From: Nitrospinota bacterium
Lineage (GTDB): Bacteria; JADFOP01
Assembly: GCA_022562795.1 (NCBI GenBank)
Contig: JADFOP010000017.1
Coordinates: 1-36,034, forward strand
Length of the DNA: 36,034 nucleotides
Direction of reading: 5' to 3'
This document shows, piece by piece, positions 22,344 through 29,676 of this stretch. Within the stretch, counting starts at the first letter, position 1. Every line of letters begins with the position of its first letter. The position numbers and the translations under genes are program-made. Below the pieces are notes generated by a model. The model worked only from the letters and a program-made list of their open reading frames with translations, was not told where the DNA came from and made no database searches.

Positions 22344-23450
22344 TCAGCGGACTTTGAACTTAGTCTCCAGCTTTCCAAGCCGCTCGACGATGCCTCCGTA
22401 CTCGAGTTCCGAGTATGGGAGCATCGCCACGCCCGAGAAGCCCTGGGTGCGGATTTCGATGGCCTTCTGGCTTACCAAATCTCTAACGTGGTCCCAGAAG
22501 GGGTGGTCGAAGACGTCGGCCGCCTCGGTAAACTTGCCGTTGTGGACGCAGAAAGCGGCAGACGAGACGATTGGTGGCCCGTCAAAGAAACTGATGGAGG
22601 AGTTTTGCTTAACCGGCATCAGGGGCCCTGTGTGGCTGCCCCGCATGTAGCCGGCCACGTAGTGACCCAGGCGGAAAGGGCTTAGGATCTCGCCGGTGGC
22701 TGGAAAGGCCCCCTGGGTGCGAACGAGCATGACCGGGTCGTCCTTGCCTGTGTAGCGGCCGGCGATGAGGCTTAGGCGGGTCGTGGAGACCGACACACAC
22801 TGCTCCATGTTGGTCCGGGAGTGGATGCTATCTACCACGAAGCGCTCGTTGTCGCGCAAAAGAGCCGTAATATCGTAAAGGTCCTCGGGGGCGTTGAGCT
22901 CGATTACCTTGTCTCCCTCGGTGTGTGTCACATCCATGATGGTGAACTGGAAGCCCTCGCTCATGGCCGGCGAAAGCATGAGGCCTGTATTGTGCATAGG
23001 GTCGGCGAAGGAGAGGTAGATCGGGAGGTTGTAGGCACCCGGGTCTGTCTTGTCGGCAGCGAAAAAGAGGAAGGGCTCGTTGGGCCGCTCGACGAACTCC
23101 AGCTCAGCCACCGCCGGGCCCATCCCCTTGATGTTGCCGCTGAAAGAGTCTTTGAGGAGGTCCTGGCCCGCCCCGTAGAGGCCTTGCTCCTTGGCCGTCT
23201 CGGTGCCAACCAAGAAGGCGTCCCAGGCCATCTTGTGGATCGCTTCGTCCTCCACACCCCGATCGTGGGCCATGAGGATGGCGATGTCGTCGCCGGTGTG
23301 GGAGATGAAGGAGTCCGTAATCAAGCCCCGGCCCTCCTGCTCGACGAACTCGGTGACCCGGTCGAGCAAACGCTGGGAGGGCTTGATGTGTCCCCCGATG
23401 CTCCCGATATCGGCTTTGATTACGCTGATGGTGGTTTTGCCTTCCGCCAT
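22344..23450 (-). CDS. Fructose-1,6-bisphosphate aldolase/phosphatase, archaeal type
   Basis: This bifunctional gluconeogenic enzyme both condenses triose phosphates into fructose-1,6-bisphosphate and removes the 1-phosphate, giving fructose-6-phosphate. The 368-residue protein begins with the family start TTISVIKADIGSIGGH, has the metal-binding SHTGDDIAILM, DPMHNTGL and DVTHTEGD segments, and RYTGKDDPV at residues 232-240. Tyr233 and Lys236 there correspond to the residues used for the aldolase Schiff base. The ending SGVAMLPYSELEYGGI is also typical. AAGGAGGCG lies seven bases before the ATG. The family is nearly universal in archaea and occurs in scattered, often deep-branching or autotrophic, bacteria. 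It is unrelated to classical FBPase. The gene is divergent from a thioredoxin gene. Confidence 0.96.
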   Translation of the reverse strand: MAEGKTTISVIKADIGSIGGHIKPSQRLLDRVTEFVEQEGRGLITDSFISHTGDDIAILMAHDRGVEDEAIHKMAWDAFLVGTETAKEQGLYGAGQDLLKDSFSGNIKGMGPAVAELEFVERPNEPFLFFAADKTDPGAYNLPIYLSFADPMHNTGLMLSPAMSEGFQFTIMDVTHTEGDKVIELNAPEDLYDITALLRDNERFVVDSIHSRTNMEQCVSVSTTRLSLIAGRYTGKDDPVMLVRTQGAFPATGEILSPFRLGHYVAGYMRGSHTGPLMPVKQNSSISFFDGPPIVSSAAFCVHNGKFTEAADVFDHPFWDHVRDLVSQKAIEIRTQGFSGVAMLPYSELEYGGIVERLGKLETKFKVR

Positions 23451-23613
23451 TTGACGCCTCCTTGGCCTTTAGGGTAGGCTTGATGAGAGGCTGGCCGGCC
23501 TTGCGCCGGCTGCTCGCGTGTAGCGAGAACGATAGCCTGCCCCGGAGCGATTGTTTGGTTCGCTATGGATTTCGACATCCCTGTTACGTCTGTGGATTGT
23601 ACGCTCGATGGAC

Positions 23614-23642
23614 ATAATACGCTACCCCGGGTTGAAATGCAA
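23614..23642 (-). promoter_or_regulatory. Promoter candidate of the FBP aldolase/phosphatase gene
   Basis: On the minus strand TTGCAT (23642-23637), 17 bp, and TATTAT (23619-23614). The -10 matches at five of six bases, the -35 at three. The predicted leader is about 155 bases long. Confidence 0.4.
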
Positions 23643-23644
23643 GC

Positions 23645-23659
23645 CTCCCCTAGGGGGAG
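23645..23659. promoter_or_regulatory. Palindrome CTCCCC-TAG-GGGGAG between divergent promoters
   Basis: Left arm 23645-23650 and right arm 23654-23659 are exact inverted repeats. The site lies directly between the two -35 boxes (23642 and 23664), where a bound protein could affect both genes. Confidence 0.45.
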
Positions 23660-23663
23660 TCCC

Positions 23664-23692
23664 TTGACAGTCGGGGACCGAACCTGATAGAA
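23664..23692 (+). promoter_or_regulatory. Promoter candidate of the thioredoxin gene
   Basis: A perfect TTGACA (23664-23669) is followed after 17 bp by ATAGAA (23687-23692), or after 16 bp by GATAGA; both -10 boxes are poor. The -35 also lies within GTCCC...GGGAC inverted arms. Confidence 0.4.
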
Positions 23693-23768
23693 GGTGTAAA
23701 CGCGGCAGGGGCTCTTCAAGGTGGTCTAAAATTGTTGATAGACGTAACGGTAAAGGAGCGTTCCAGCT

Positions 23769-24095
23769 ATGAGCGGTAATATTCTTGAGCTGACTGACGA
23801 GAACTTCGACGAATTTCTAATACAAGACGGTTTGCCCACGATGGTTGATTTTTGGGCCGAGTGGTGCGCCCCCTGCAAGACCCTCGCACCCGTGGTCGAA
23901 GACCTGGCCGAAGAGTACGCAGGCAAGCTCAGGGTGGGCAAACTAAACGTTGACGATAACCCGAAAACCGCATCCCGATTTTCCATCCGTGGTATCCCGA
24001 CTCTGCTTATTTTTAAGGGTGCGGACGTCCAGGAGCAGATTGTCGGCGCCCAACCCAAGGGCTCCATAAAACAGTCTATGGACAAGGTAGTTTAA
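23769..24095 (+). CDS. trxA: Thioredoxin
   Basis: Thioredoxin is a small cytoplasmic disulfide reductase, recycled by thioredoxin reductase. The 108 residues match the family size exactly. It has FWAEWCAPCK at residues 28-37 with Cys33 and Cys36, the buried Asp27, and the cis-proline loop RGIPTLL near residue 77. The active site is WCAPC rather than the usual WCGPC, a variant seen in many bacteria. AAAGGAGCG lies about nine bases before the ATG. It is divergent from the FBP aldolase/phosphatase gene across a shared control region. Glycolytic and gluconeogenic enzymes are redox-controlled in some organisms, but no such link can be claimed here. Confidence 0.97.
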   Translation: MSGNILELTDENFDEFLIQDGLPTMVDFWAEWCAPCKTLAPVVEDLAEEYAGKLRVGKLNVDDNPKTASRFSIRGIPTLLIFKGADVQEQIVGAQPKGSIKQSMDKVV

Positions 24096-24125
24096 AAGTT
24101 AAATTTTAGTCTAAACATGTCCTTT

Positions 24126-24290
24126 GCAAGAGCTTGATATAGTGCATGTAACACGGGCTAGAACACTTATTTCATGGTCTCCCCTAAAGGCTCTTGCGCC
24201 GACCTCGTTCATCGCTTTCCATAAATCCTAAACGAGCTCCTCGAGCGGTCGATCCAGCCCTTGCCTGCCTGAGCAGGTTCAGGGACAAGC
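24126..24290. other. Structured intergenic region between convergent genes
   Basis: After the trx gene, GCAAGAGC (24126-24133) pairs perfectly with GCTCTTGC (24190-24197), CTCGTT (24204-24209) with AACGAG (24231-24236), and CCTGC (24264-24268) with GCAGG (24273-24277) inside CTTG/CAAG arms. None ends in a clear T-run. It could be a 3' structure, dispersed repeat or RNA gene. The strand is undetermined. Confidence 0.3.
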
Positions 24291-24375
24291 GCTCAGCTTG
24301 CGATTATCCTCGTCATGAAATCGAGGGAGGGGGAGGATTGTCACGTTTTTATGAAATGGGAAGGTTAAGAGAGGG

Positions 24376-24918
24376 CTATGGGATGGACTCCAGGAATCCC
24401 TTCACTACTTCGTCCGGGTCGAGCCCCAGACACGAGGCGTAGGTTTTTAGAAAGCCTCGGAGGAAGAAAGGGCCGGGAAGGGCTTCAATATCTTCGGCCT
24501 CGATGGCTTCAAGATGGCTAACTTTAATCTTCGTTTCGTAAGAGATTGTCTCCAGGTTGATTCCTAGGGCCTCTCGGTGGCGCTTTAAGTTTGGGCCTCG
24601 GAATTTCTTGGGCGCCTTTGTAGGGGTTATCGGCTTCGCCTCAACAAATTCAGCTGTTTTCGGCGCTGATTCATCCTCATGGCTTAGGGAGTGGTCGTAC
24701 CTGGCCCGGCTTCCGGAGTCCATGAGAGTTCGGTAGGCTACGTAGAGCTGCTGGCGCATTATCGCCCTCTCCTCCTCCTCCACAACGTTGTGTGCGGCGA
24801 TGGAGTCGGGCCCGTAGGTTGCGAGCCCAGCGTGGTAAGCTCTCTGAATTTCCTTTGCGCTGGCCCATAGCTCTACGTTGAGCAGTTCGTAGCAGGTGAG
24901 CTCTGCTAGGGGTTTCAT
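24376..24918 (-). CDS. Degenerate J-domain plus RodZ-like HTH protein
   Basis: The 180-residue protein has two parts. Residues 7-75 resemble a DnaJ J-domain (CYELLNVELWASAKEIQRAY and, at the end, YRTLMDSGSRARYD), but the HPD motif that stimulates Hsp70 is replaced by GPD, so normal J activity is doubtful. After a linker, residues 108-178 form a Cro/RodZ-type HTH_25 domain with LKRHREALGINLETIS, HLEAIEAEDIEALPGPFF and LRGFLKTYASCLGL. There is no membrane segment, unlike RodZ. The ATG overlaps the stop of the upstream MinD-like gene by four bases, so the two are coupled. Such pairs occur in deltaproteobacteria; roles in cell polarity, motility or envelope organisation are possible but unproven. 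Confidence 0.85.
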   Translation of the reverse strand: MKPLAELTCYELLNVELWASAKEIQRAYHAGLATYGPDSIAAHNVVEEEERAIMRQQLYVAYRTLMDSGSRARYDHSLSHEDESAPKTAEFVEAKPITPTKAPKKFRGPNLKRHREALGINLETISYETKIKVSHLEAIEAEDIEALPGPFFLRGFLKTYASCLGLDPDEVVKGFLESIP

Positions 24919-25886
24919 CGGCTCTGCTCTACAGCGTTAATTCTGCGGCCGCCTTGCTCCGTCATGCTGAGCAGAGTGCGGGTTATCGTCTCGATGGATG
25001 CGGCCGACCGGCTGGCCGGATACTCTGTCAGCAGCGGCTTAAACCGTTTGATGGCTAGGTGAACCTGCTCGTCGTATGGGATGGCCCCAACGTATCGGAG
25101 GTCAACCCCCAGGTACTTCCGAGCGATGTCTTCGATTGCCTGGCCCAAATCGATATCCTCTTCGCGCCGGGTTTGGTTTAGAATAAGGACAGGGCGGAAC
25201 TCCCGCATGGCCCGCTCCAGGCGTTCGGCGACGACCCCGTTGTATGGCCGGACCTGTTGGATTAGGTCGTGAATGGTCTTGATCTCTTGGCCGTTGGCTT
25301 GGGCGAGAGCCTTTCGCATGGTTTGTTTGAGGTCGCGCCCGTCGGCTGTCCGGTAGAGCTTGCGAAGGATGGCGCTCTTTAGAAATCGGTAGGCGTTCTC
25401 CACGCTGGTGGGCTCTGGGTTGGTGAGCATAATTCCTGTATTGGCGCTAAGGAAGAAGTCCACGATGTTGAAACTTGACCCCCCGCCGATATCGACGATG
25501 ATGAACTCGGCGGGCAGCTTCTGGATGTGGCGAATCAGGCGCAGCTTTTGTTGGAACCTGGGGTTGGCGATTTCGAAAACGTCCCTGGCGGCGCTTATGA
25601 GCTTGAGCCCCTCGACGGGCGTGTCCAAAAGGAGCTCTTCAAGGGAAGGGACGTCGCCGGAGAGAAAATCCGCCAGAGTCGCCTTGGGCGACTTGATCCC
25701 CAGGCAGGTGTGGAGATTGGCCGCCCCCAGGTCGGCGTCTACGATGACTGTATTTCGGCCGAGCCGGGCAAGCTGTATGCCCAGGCTGGCCGTAAGAAAG
25801 CTCTTTCCCGTACCACCCTTACCGCCGCCGACGGCCCAGGTGTATTTCCTCTCCTGGAGGGCAGGGAGAGCCTCTTGGCCGGCCAT
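24915..25886 (-). CDS. MinD/ParA-family P-loop ATPase
   Basis: The 323-residue protein has the deviant Walker A motif GGGKGGTGKS (residues 20-29, with the signature Lys23), the switch I-like DADLGAANLH, and the Walker B-like FIIVDIGGGSS. These mark the MinD/FlhG/ParA group, which form ATP-dependent dimers and position cell structures. The usual C-terminal amphipathic membrane helix of MinD is not obvious; the end is polar (INAVEQSR). The region around VVAERLERAMREFRPVLILNQ resembles FlhG/MinD proteins found beside J-HTH proteins in deltaproteobacteria. It is first in an operon with that gene. GAGAGG lies about a dozen bases before the ATG. Flagellar genes are absent from the window, so FlhG function is not supported. 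Confidence 0.92.
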   Translation of the reverse strand: MAGQEALPALQERKYTWAVGGGKGGTGKSFLTASLGIQLARLGRNTVIVDADLGAANLHTCLGIKSPKATLADFLSGDVPSLEELLLDTPVEGLKLISAARDVFEIANPRFQQKLRLIRHIQKLPAEFIIVDIGGGSSFNIVDFFLSANTGIMLTNPEPTSVENAYRFLKSAILRKLYRTADGRDLKQTMRKALAQANGQEIKTIHDLIQQVRPYNGVVAERLERAMREFRPVLILNQTRREEDIDLGQAIEDIARKYLGVDLRYVGAIPYDEQVHLAIKRFKPLLTEYPASRSAASIETITRTLLSMTEQGGRRINAVEQSR

Positions 25887-25908
25887 CCGATGCCATCCTC
25901 TCTGCTAC

Positions 25909-25924
25909 GATACCTGACGGTATC
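25909..25924. promoter_or_regulatory. Inverted repeat GATACC-TGAC-GGTATC before the MinD-like gene
   Basis: The arms are perfect 6-bp inverted repeats around four bases, lying just upstream of the ribosome site and within the predicted leader. It could be a small hairpin that affects translation, or an operator. Confidence 0.4.
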
Positions 25925-25997
25925 GGCCGCGCCCATGCAGGGAGCGAATTTAGCTTTGAGAACGTTAATTTACGCGCTTGAGAGATTCTGCGAAACC

Positions 25998-26026
25998 ACT
26001 ATACCAGCGTTAATTCGGAAAATCAA
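25998..26026 (-). promoter_or_regulatory. Sigma-70 promoter of the MinD-like operon
   Basis: On the minus strand TTGATT (26026-26021), a 17-bp spacer and TATAGT (26003-25998). The -10 matches at five of six bases and the -35 at four. Transcription would start near 25991, with a leader of about 105 bases. Phased A-tracts lie upstream at 26051-26086. Confidence 0.6.
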
Positions 26027-26050
26027 GGAAAAAGATTGTAGGTCGATATT

Positions 26051-26086
26051 CGGAAAATCGCGGAAAATCGCGGAAAAAACGAAAAA
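26051..26086. repeat. Ten-base tandem A-tract repeats
   Basis: CGGAAAATCG occurs twice in tandem (26051-26060, 26061-26070), followed by CGGAAAAAAC and GAAAAAAGAG. A further CGGAAAATCA lies at 26017-26026. A-tracts spaced one helical turn apart bend DNA. The block 26061-26081 matches 8083-8103 upstream of mutL at 18 of 21 positions. Confidence 0.75.
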
Positions 26087-26127
26087 AGAGCGAAAATGGA
26101 CCGGTTGGACGAGCGTGTCGCCGAACC

Positions 26128-26814
26128 TCAATCGCTCAAGCGATATCTGACGAGGGTCCAGAGCGCCACAAATCCGTCACGCCAGGTGATTTTCTTCCCC
26201 TCGTCGTAACTGCGGCCGTAGTAGGCGATGGGCACCTCGAACACCCGGCAGCCGCGTTTCAGAACCTTCGCCGTCAGCTCCGGCTCGATGTCAAACCGGT
26301 TGGCCTTGAGCTTTAGGCTCTTGAGCAGCTCGGTCCTGAAGACCTTGTAGCCGGTCTCCATGTCCGAGAGGGTGGAGTTGAAGAGGAGGTTTGTTACGAA
26401 GGTCAGGAACTTGTTGCCCACGTAGTGCCAGAAGAGATGGACCCTTTGGACCTTGCCCCGCGCCAGGCGGGTGCCGTAGACGACGTCGCACGGGCCTTTG
26501 CTAAAGGGAGCGAGGAGGTCGGGATAGTCGTCGGGGTCGTACTCGAGGTCGGCGTCCTGAATGATGGTCAGCTCGCCGGTGACGTGGGCAAGGGCCGTCC
26601 GGATGGCGGCGCCCTTCCCCCGGTTGCTTGGATGGTAGATGACCTTGATTCCGCCCTCCGCCTCCAGCTTAACAAGGACCTCCCTGGTGCCGTCGGTCGA
26701 GCCGTCGTCAACCACGATGATCTCTTTATCAATCGGGACGGCCTCGACGCGTCGAAGGATCTCCTCGATGAAGGCCCGCTCGTTGTAGGCAGGGACGATG
26801 ACTGAAAGTTTCAT
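26128..26814 (-). CDS. Glycosyltransferase family 2, dolichyl-phosphate sugar synthase-like
   Basis: The 228-residue protein is a GT-A fold transferase. It begins MKLSVIVPAYNERAFIEEIL, has VDDGSTDGT (nucleotide binding, near residues 36-44), NRGKGAAIRTAL, and the metal-binding QDADLEYDPDDY near residues 84-95. DMETGYKVFR further on is typical of the polyprenyl-phosphate mannose/glucose synthase group. It has no C-terminal membrane helices, so it is the short, soluble form. It probably moves a sugar from a nucleotide donor to a lipid carrier such as undecaprenyl phosphate. I start at the ATG at 26814; a frame from 26853 adds 13 non-conserved residues. Sugar specificity cannot be read. Confidence 0.92.
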   Translation of the reverse strand: MKLSVIVPAYNERAFIEEILRRVEAVPIDKEIIVVDDGSTDGTREVLVKLEAEGGIKVIYHPSNRGKGAAIRTALAHVTGELTIIQDADLEYDPDDYPDLLAPFSKGPCDVVYGTRLARGKVQRVHLFWHYVGNKFLTFVTNLLFNSTLSDMETGYKVFRTELLKSLKLKANRFDIEPELTAKVLKRGCRVFEVPIAYYGRSYDEGKKITWRDGFVALWTLVRYRLSD

Positions 26815-26952
26815 TCGGCTGCGCTCTCTTTCCTCAAAGCATCCAAACTCCACGAGCTCTCTTTCAGTATACCAGCCCCGCCTCGGAGGAGGGAAGGGGA
26901 TTAAGCGGTCCGGGTAATTCCGCCTCAGGCGGACGACATCGTCGTGTGCCTT

Positions 26953-27015
26953 TGTAGGGACAGGGTTTACCCTGTCCGTGGGTTAGACGGGCAGGTCGCT
27001 GTCCTAAAGGCCGGA
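26953..27015 (+). repeat. Dispersed palindromic repeat, copy A
   Basis: This 63-bp unit begins TGTAGGGACAGGGTTTACCC, continues with TGTCC, and recurs at 27075-27137 with two differences. Its start holds an inverted repeat, GGACAGGG/CCCTGTCC, able to form a hairpin. GGACAGCCTAAAGGCTGTCC lies between the copies (27036-27055) as a further hairpin. Such REP-like units are common between genes in large environmental genomes; function is unknown. Confidence 0.8.
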
Positions 27016-27074
27016 GACCCCCTGTTCTAAAAGCCGGACAGCCTAAAGGCTGTCCCTACATGGTTTTGTGCCCC

Positions 27075-27137
27075 TGTAGGGACAGGGTTTACCCTGTCCG
27101 TGGGTTAGACGGGCGGGTCGCTGCCCTAAAGGCCGGA
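27075..27137 (+). repeat. Dispersed palindromic repeat, copy B
   Basis: This is the second copy of the 63-bp unit at 26953-27015, in the same orientation, 122 bases further on. The palindrome CCGCCTCAGGCGG follows at 27148-27160. Confidence 0.8.
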
Positions 27138-27259
27138 CACCGACAATCCGCCTCAGGCGGAGACCCTGACTCCACATCCCCCTTGCGCCGGGTCCGCTCT
27201 GGGTGGTTTAATAACCGCTGGTTTTTGGGGCGCATGGCCGCACGCTCGTCGAGGAAACT

Positions 27260-28363
27260 ATGCCGATCCCCGCCTTCGATCTCACCCGCCAGTACGCCTC
27301 CATGAAGGAGGCCATCGACGGGGCCGTCCGCCGGGTCGTCGAAAGCGGCCAATTCGTCTTAGGCGAGGAGGTCGAGGCGCTGGAGGCGGAGGTCGCGGCC
27401 TTCTTAGGCGCAAGCCACGCCGTGGGCGTGGCCTCCGGCACCGACGCCCTACACCTGGTCTTGCGGGCCGCAGGCATAGGGCCGGGCGATGAGGTTCTCG
27501 TTCCCGCCTTCACCTTCATCGCTCCGGCCGAAGTGGTCGTCTACTGCGGCGCCACGCCCGTCTTTGTGGACATCGACCCTTCGACCTTCGCCCTCGACCC
27601 CGATGCCGCCGCCGCAGCTCTTACCGCCAGGACGAAGGCCATCATCCCCGTGCACCTCTTCGGACACCCCGCTCCTATGGAGGAGATCGGCGCCCTGGCA
27701 GACCGGCACGGACTCGCCGTCGTGGAGGACGCCGCCCAGGCCTTCGGCGCCCGCTGCGGGGGAAGCATGGTCGGCTCCCTGGGGCTCGCCGGTTGTCTTA
27801 GTTTCTTCCCGACGAAGAACCTGGGGGCCTACGGCGACGGCGGCATGGTGATAACGAACGATACGGCCCTGGCCGACGAGGTCCGCCGGCTTCGCGTTCA
27901 CGGCTCGGCCGAGCGCTACCTCCACCGGGTGGTGGGATACAATAGCCGCCTAGACGCACTCCAGGCGGCCATTCTTCGGGCGAAGCTCCCTCACCTCGAG
28001 GGGTGGAACGACGCCCGGCGCCGAATCGCCTCTGCATACACGGCCGGGCTTGAGAAGGTTGAGGGGCTCATTTGCCCGAAGGAGGCCGAGGGGGCGTATC
28101 ATGTATACCATCAGTACACAGTCCGGACTCCCCGACGCGACCTCCTTAAGGAGCGATTGGCCGAGGAGGGCATATCCACGGCCGTCTACTATCCCGTGTC
28201 GCTTCCGGCCCAGGAGGCTTTCGAGGGGGAGGGCTACCGGGAGGGGAGCTTCGTCGAAAGCGAGCGGGCGGCCAAGGAGGTCTTGAGCCTTCCCATGTTT
28301 CCGGAGTTGACGGATGAAGAGGTCGAGCGGGTGGTGCGGGCCGTCCAAATCATGATGTCATAA
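27260..28363 (+). CDS. DegT/DnrJ/EryC1/StrS family aminotransferase
   Basis: The 367-residue protein is a PLP-dependent sugar aminotransferase that adds an amino group to a nucleotide-linked ketosugar. It has the family start IPAFDLTRQYASMK, GVASGTDALHLVLRA near residues 55-69, AFTFIAPAE, VEDAAQAFGA (cofactor-binding Asp), and FFPTKNLGAYGDGG holding the PLP lysine near residue 187. SRLDALQAAIL follows. GAGGAAACT immediately precedes the ATG. Such enzymes supply amino-sugars for O-antigen or exopolysaccharide, which fits the neighbouring genes. The exact sugar product cannot be told. A WecE- or PglE-like role is possible. Confidence 0.94.
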   Translation: MPIPAFDLTRQYASMKEAIDGAVRRVVESGQFVLGEEVEALEAEVAAFLGASHAVGVASGTDALHLVLRAAGIGPGDEVLVPAFTFIAPAEVVVYCGATPVFVDIDPSTFALDPDAAAAALTARTKAIIPVHLFGHPAPMEEIGALADRHGLAVVEDAAQAFGARCGGSMVGSLGLAGCLSFFPTKNLGAYGDGGMVITNDTALADEVRRLRVHGSAERYLHRVVGYNSRLDALQAAILRAKLPHLEGWNDARRRIASAYTAGLEKVEGLICPKEAEGAYHVYHQYTVRTPRRDLLKERLAEEGISTAVYYPVSLPAQEAFEGEGYREGSFVESERAAKEVLSLPMFPELTDEEVERVVRAVQIMMS

Positions 28364-28377
28364 GCAGGTTGGCCTCT

Positions 28378-28401
28378 CCGCCTTAGGTCCGCCTAAGGCG
28401 G
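28378..28401. repeat. Perfect 10-bp inverted repeat after the aminotransferase gene
   Basis: CCGCCTTAGG (28378-28387) and CCTAAGGCGG (28392-28401) pair around TCCG. It is related to the CCGCCTCAGGCGG palindromes upstream, so it is probably the same repeat family. It may also act as a 3' hairpin, but no T-run follows. Confidence 0.65.
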
Positions 28402-28486
28402 AACCCCCTCCCTACATATCTCAGCGTTGTGCCTGAAGAGATGGTCGAGTACAATTTGGGTTCGTTGTTCAATCGAGGGACGGCGA

Positions 28487-29521
28487 GTGAAACGAGGCCA
28501 CGTCATTGCTGGATTTGCGCTGAGCATCCTCCTTTTAGGCTGGGTACTTCGAGGGGTTGGGTGGGCCCAGCTCCGCCTGGCCTTCACACACATCCGGCTG
28601 GAGTGGCTGGCGCCAATGGCTGCCCTCAGTGCGGGAGTCATCGGCATTCGGGCGTGGCGGTGGACCTATCTTCTGAGGCCGGTCCACCCGTTGGGGCTCG
28701 GCCTGTGCATCCGGGCCACGGGGATCGGGTTTCTCGGAAACATGGTGCTCCCCGCCCGGGCGGGCGAGTGGGTGCGGGCCGTGGTGGCAGGGGAGGGAGG
28801 TGGCGTGCCGACAAGCAGCGTCTTCGCCACCGTGGTGTTGGACCGCCTTGTAGACGCCATCTCGTTTCTGCCACTGATGGTCCTCGCCCTGGGATGGGTC
28901 GACCCACCCTTGATGGGCTCCGCCGTGAAGTTTTCGATGCGGGTAGGCGCGGGGATCTTTGGCGCCGTCGCCCTCATCGGTGGGCTGGTACTGTGGGGGA
29001 TGGCTCGAAGCCCTGAGAGGACCTCTTCTGTCCTGCGCCGGGCCTTGAGCTTTCTTCCCGCCCCGTGGGTGGAGAAAGTGGTTGGGTGGGGGGAGGATTT
29101 TGTCGGTGGTCTCCGTGGCGTGCCAGCAGCCAGAGATATGCTTCCCTTTCTCTTCCTGACTGCGCTCATCTGGGGGATGTTGTTGGCCATCAACCTCTGC
29201 CTCTTCAGGGCGTTTGACGTGGCCCTTCCGCTCTCGGCGGCTATCATCCTTCAGTTCCTCCAGATCCTGGGGGTGAGTCTCCCCTCAGCGCCTAGCTCCG
29301 TCGGGACCTTGCACGCCGCCACCATGGGCGGGCTGCTCCTCTATGGGCTGCCCCGCGCTCAAGCCCTCTCAGCCGCCCTGGTCTACCATGCTGTCGTTTC
29401 CGTGGCCATTGTCCTCGCTGGCCTTGCCTGCCTCCTGGCGGAGTCGGTATTGTCCGGCCGGCGCCTTAAGCTCACGGCGCTGGCGCGGGCCGGCTCGGCG
29501 CCGGGCCCTGAGGCGCTCTGA
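28487..29521 (+). CDS. Lysylphosphatidylglycerol synthase TM-region family (UPF0104/YbhN-like) membrane protein
   Basis: The 344-residue protein is a multi-pass inner-membrane protein with about eight hydrophobic segments, the first at residues 5-21 (HVIAGFALSILLLGWVL). Family hallmarks are GIGFLGNMVLPARAGEWVRA near residues 77-96 and GVSLPSAPSSVGTLHAA near 264-280. The family includes the MprF N-terminal flippase part and AglD-like proteins, and members near polysaccharide genes may move or use lipid-linked sugars. I start at the GTG at 28487, with CGAGGGA upstream. A longer frame from 28427 adds a polar segment without a ribosome site. Substrate is unknown. Confidence 0.85.
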   Translation: MKRGHVIAGFALSILLLGWVLRGVGWAQLRLAFTHIRLEWLAPMAALSAGVIGIRAWRWTYLLRPVHPLGLGLCIRATGIGFLGNMVLPARAGEWVRAVVAGEGGGVPTSSVFATVVLDRLVDAISFLPLMVLALGWVDPPLMGSAVKFSMRVGAGIFGAVALIGGLVLWGMARSPERTSSVLRRALSFLPAPWVEKVVGWGEDFVGGLRGVPAARDMLPFLFLTALIWGMLLAINLCLFRAFDVALPLSAAIILQFLQILGVSLPSAPSSVGTLHAATMGGLLLYGLPRAQALSAALVYHAVVSVAIVLAGLACLLAESVLSGRRLKLTALARAGSAPGPEAL

Positions 29522-29632
29522 CCCCTCGCCCTATATGAATTGGATATCGTCTCAAAAGTGTCGCCCGTGGTCGTTTGCCGCTCCTTTTGTGGCGACTTCT
29601 CTCACCATTTCCCAATAAGCTCGATTTTCCCC

Positions 29633-29660
29633 TTGACACTATTTTATAAGCGGTTATAAT
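29633..29660 (+). promoter_or_regulatory. Near-perfect sigma-70 promoter before the EPS-type regulator
   Basis: TTGACA (29633-29638), a 16-bp spacer and TATAAT (29655-29660) match both consensus boxes fully. Transcription should begin near 29667. It is the best promoter in the window, so tight control by a repressor or leader RNA would make sense. Confidence 0.85.
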
Positions 29661-29661
29661 C

Positions 29662-29676
29662 GTTCAAAAATTGAAC
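29662..29676. promoter_or_regulatory. Operator-like palindrome at the transcription start
   Basis: GTTCAA-AAA-TTGAAC is a perfect 15-bp inverted repeat that begins one base after the -10 box and covers the predicted start site. A protein bound here would block the promoter. The HTH regulator encoded downstream is the obvious candidate, for autoregulation, but that is inference. Confidence 0.6.

Larger units (their letters stand above)
23451..23768. other. Divergent control region between fbp and trx genes
   Basis: The 318 bases hold two opposed promoter candidates, a palindrome between them, and two hairpins in the leader of the minus-strand gene: GCCGG/CCGGC within 23493-23510 and CTCGC/GCGAG at 23513-23527. 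No protein gene is visible. Confidence 0.5.
26815..27259. other. Repeat-rich intergenic region
   Basis: This 445-bp stretch between divergent polysaccharide genes contains two 63-bp direct repeats, two copies of the palindrome CCGCCTCAGGCGG (26922-26934, 27148-27160), and a related inverted segment around 27033-27060 that ends in the complement of the repeat's start. No gene is visible. Confidence 0.6.

Noticed and set aside
24191-24280. Possible tRNA between trx and the J-HTH gene
   Set aside because: The stems do not give a cloverleaf, and no proper T-loop or anticodon arm could be built on either strand.
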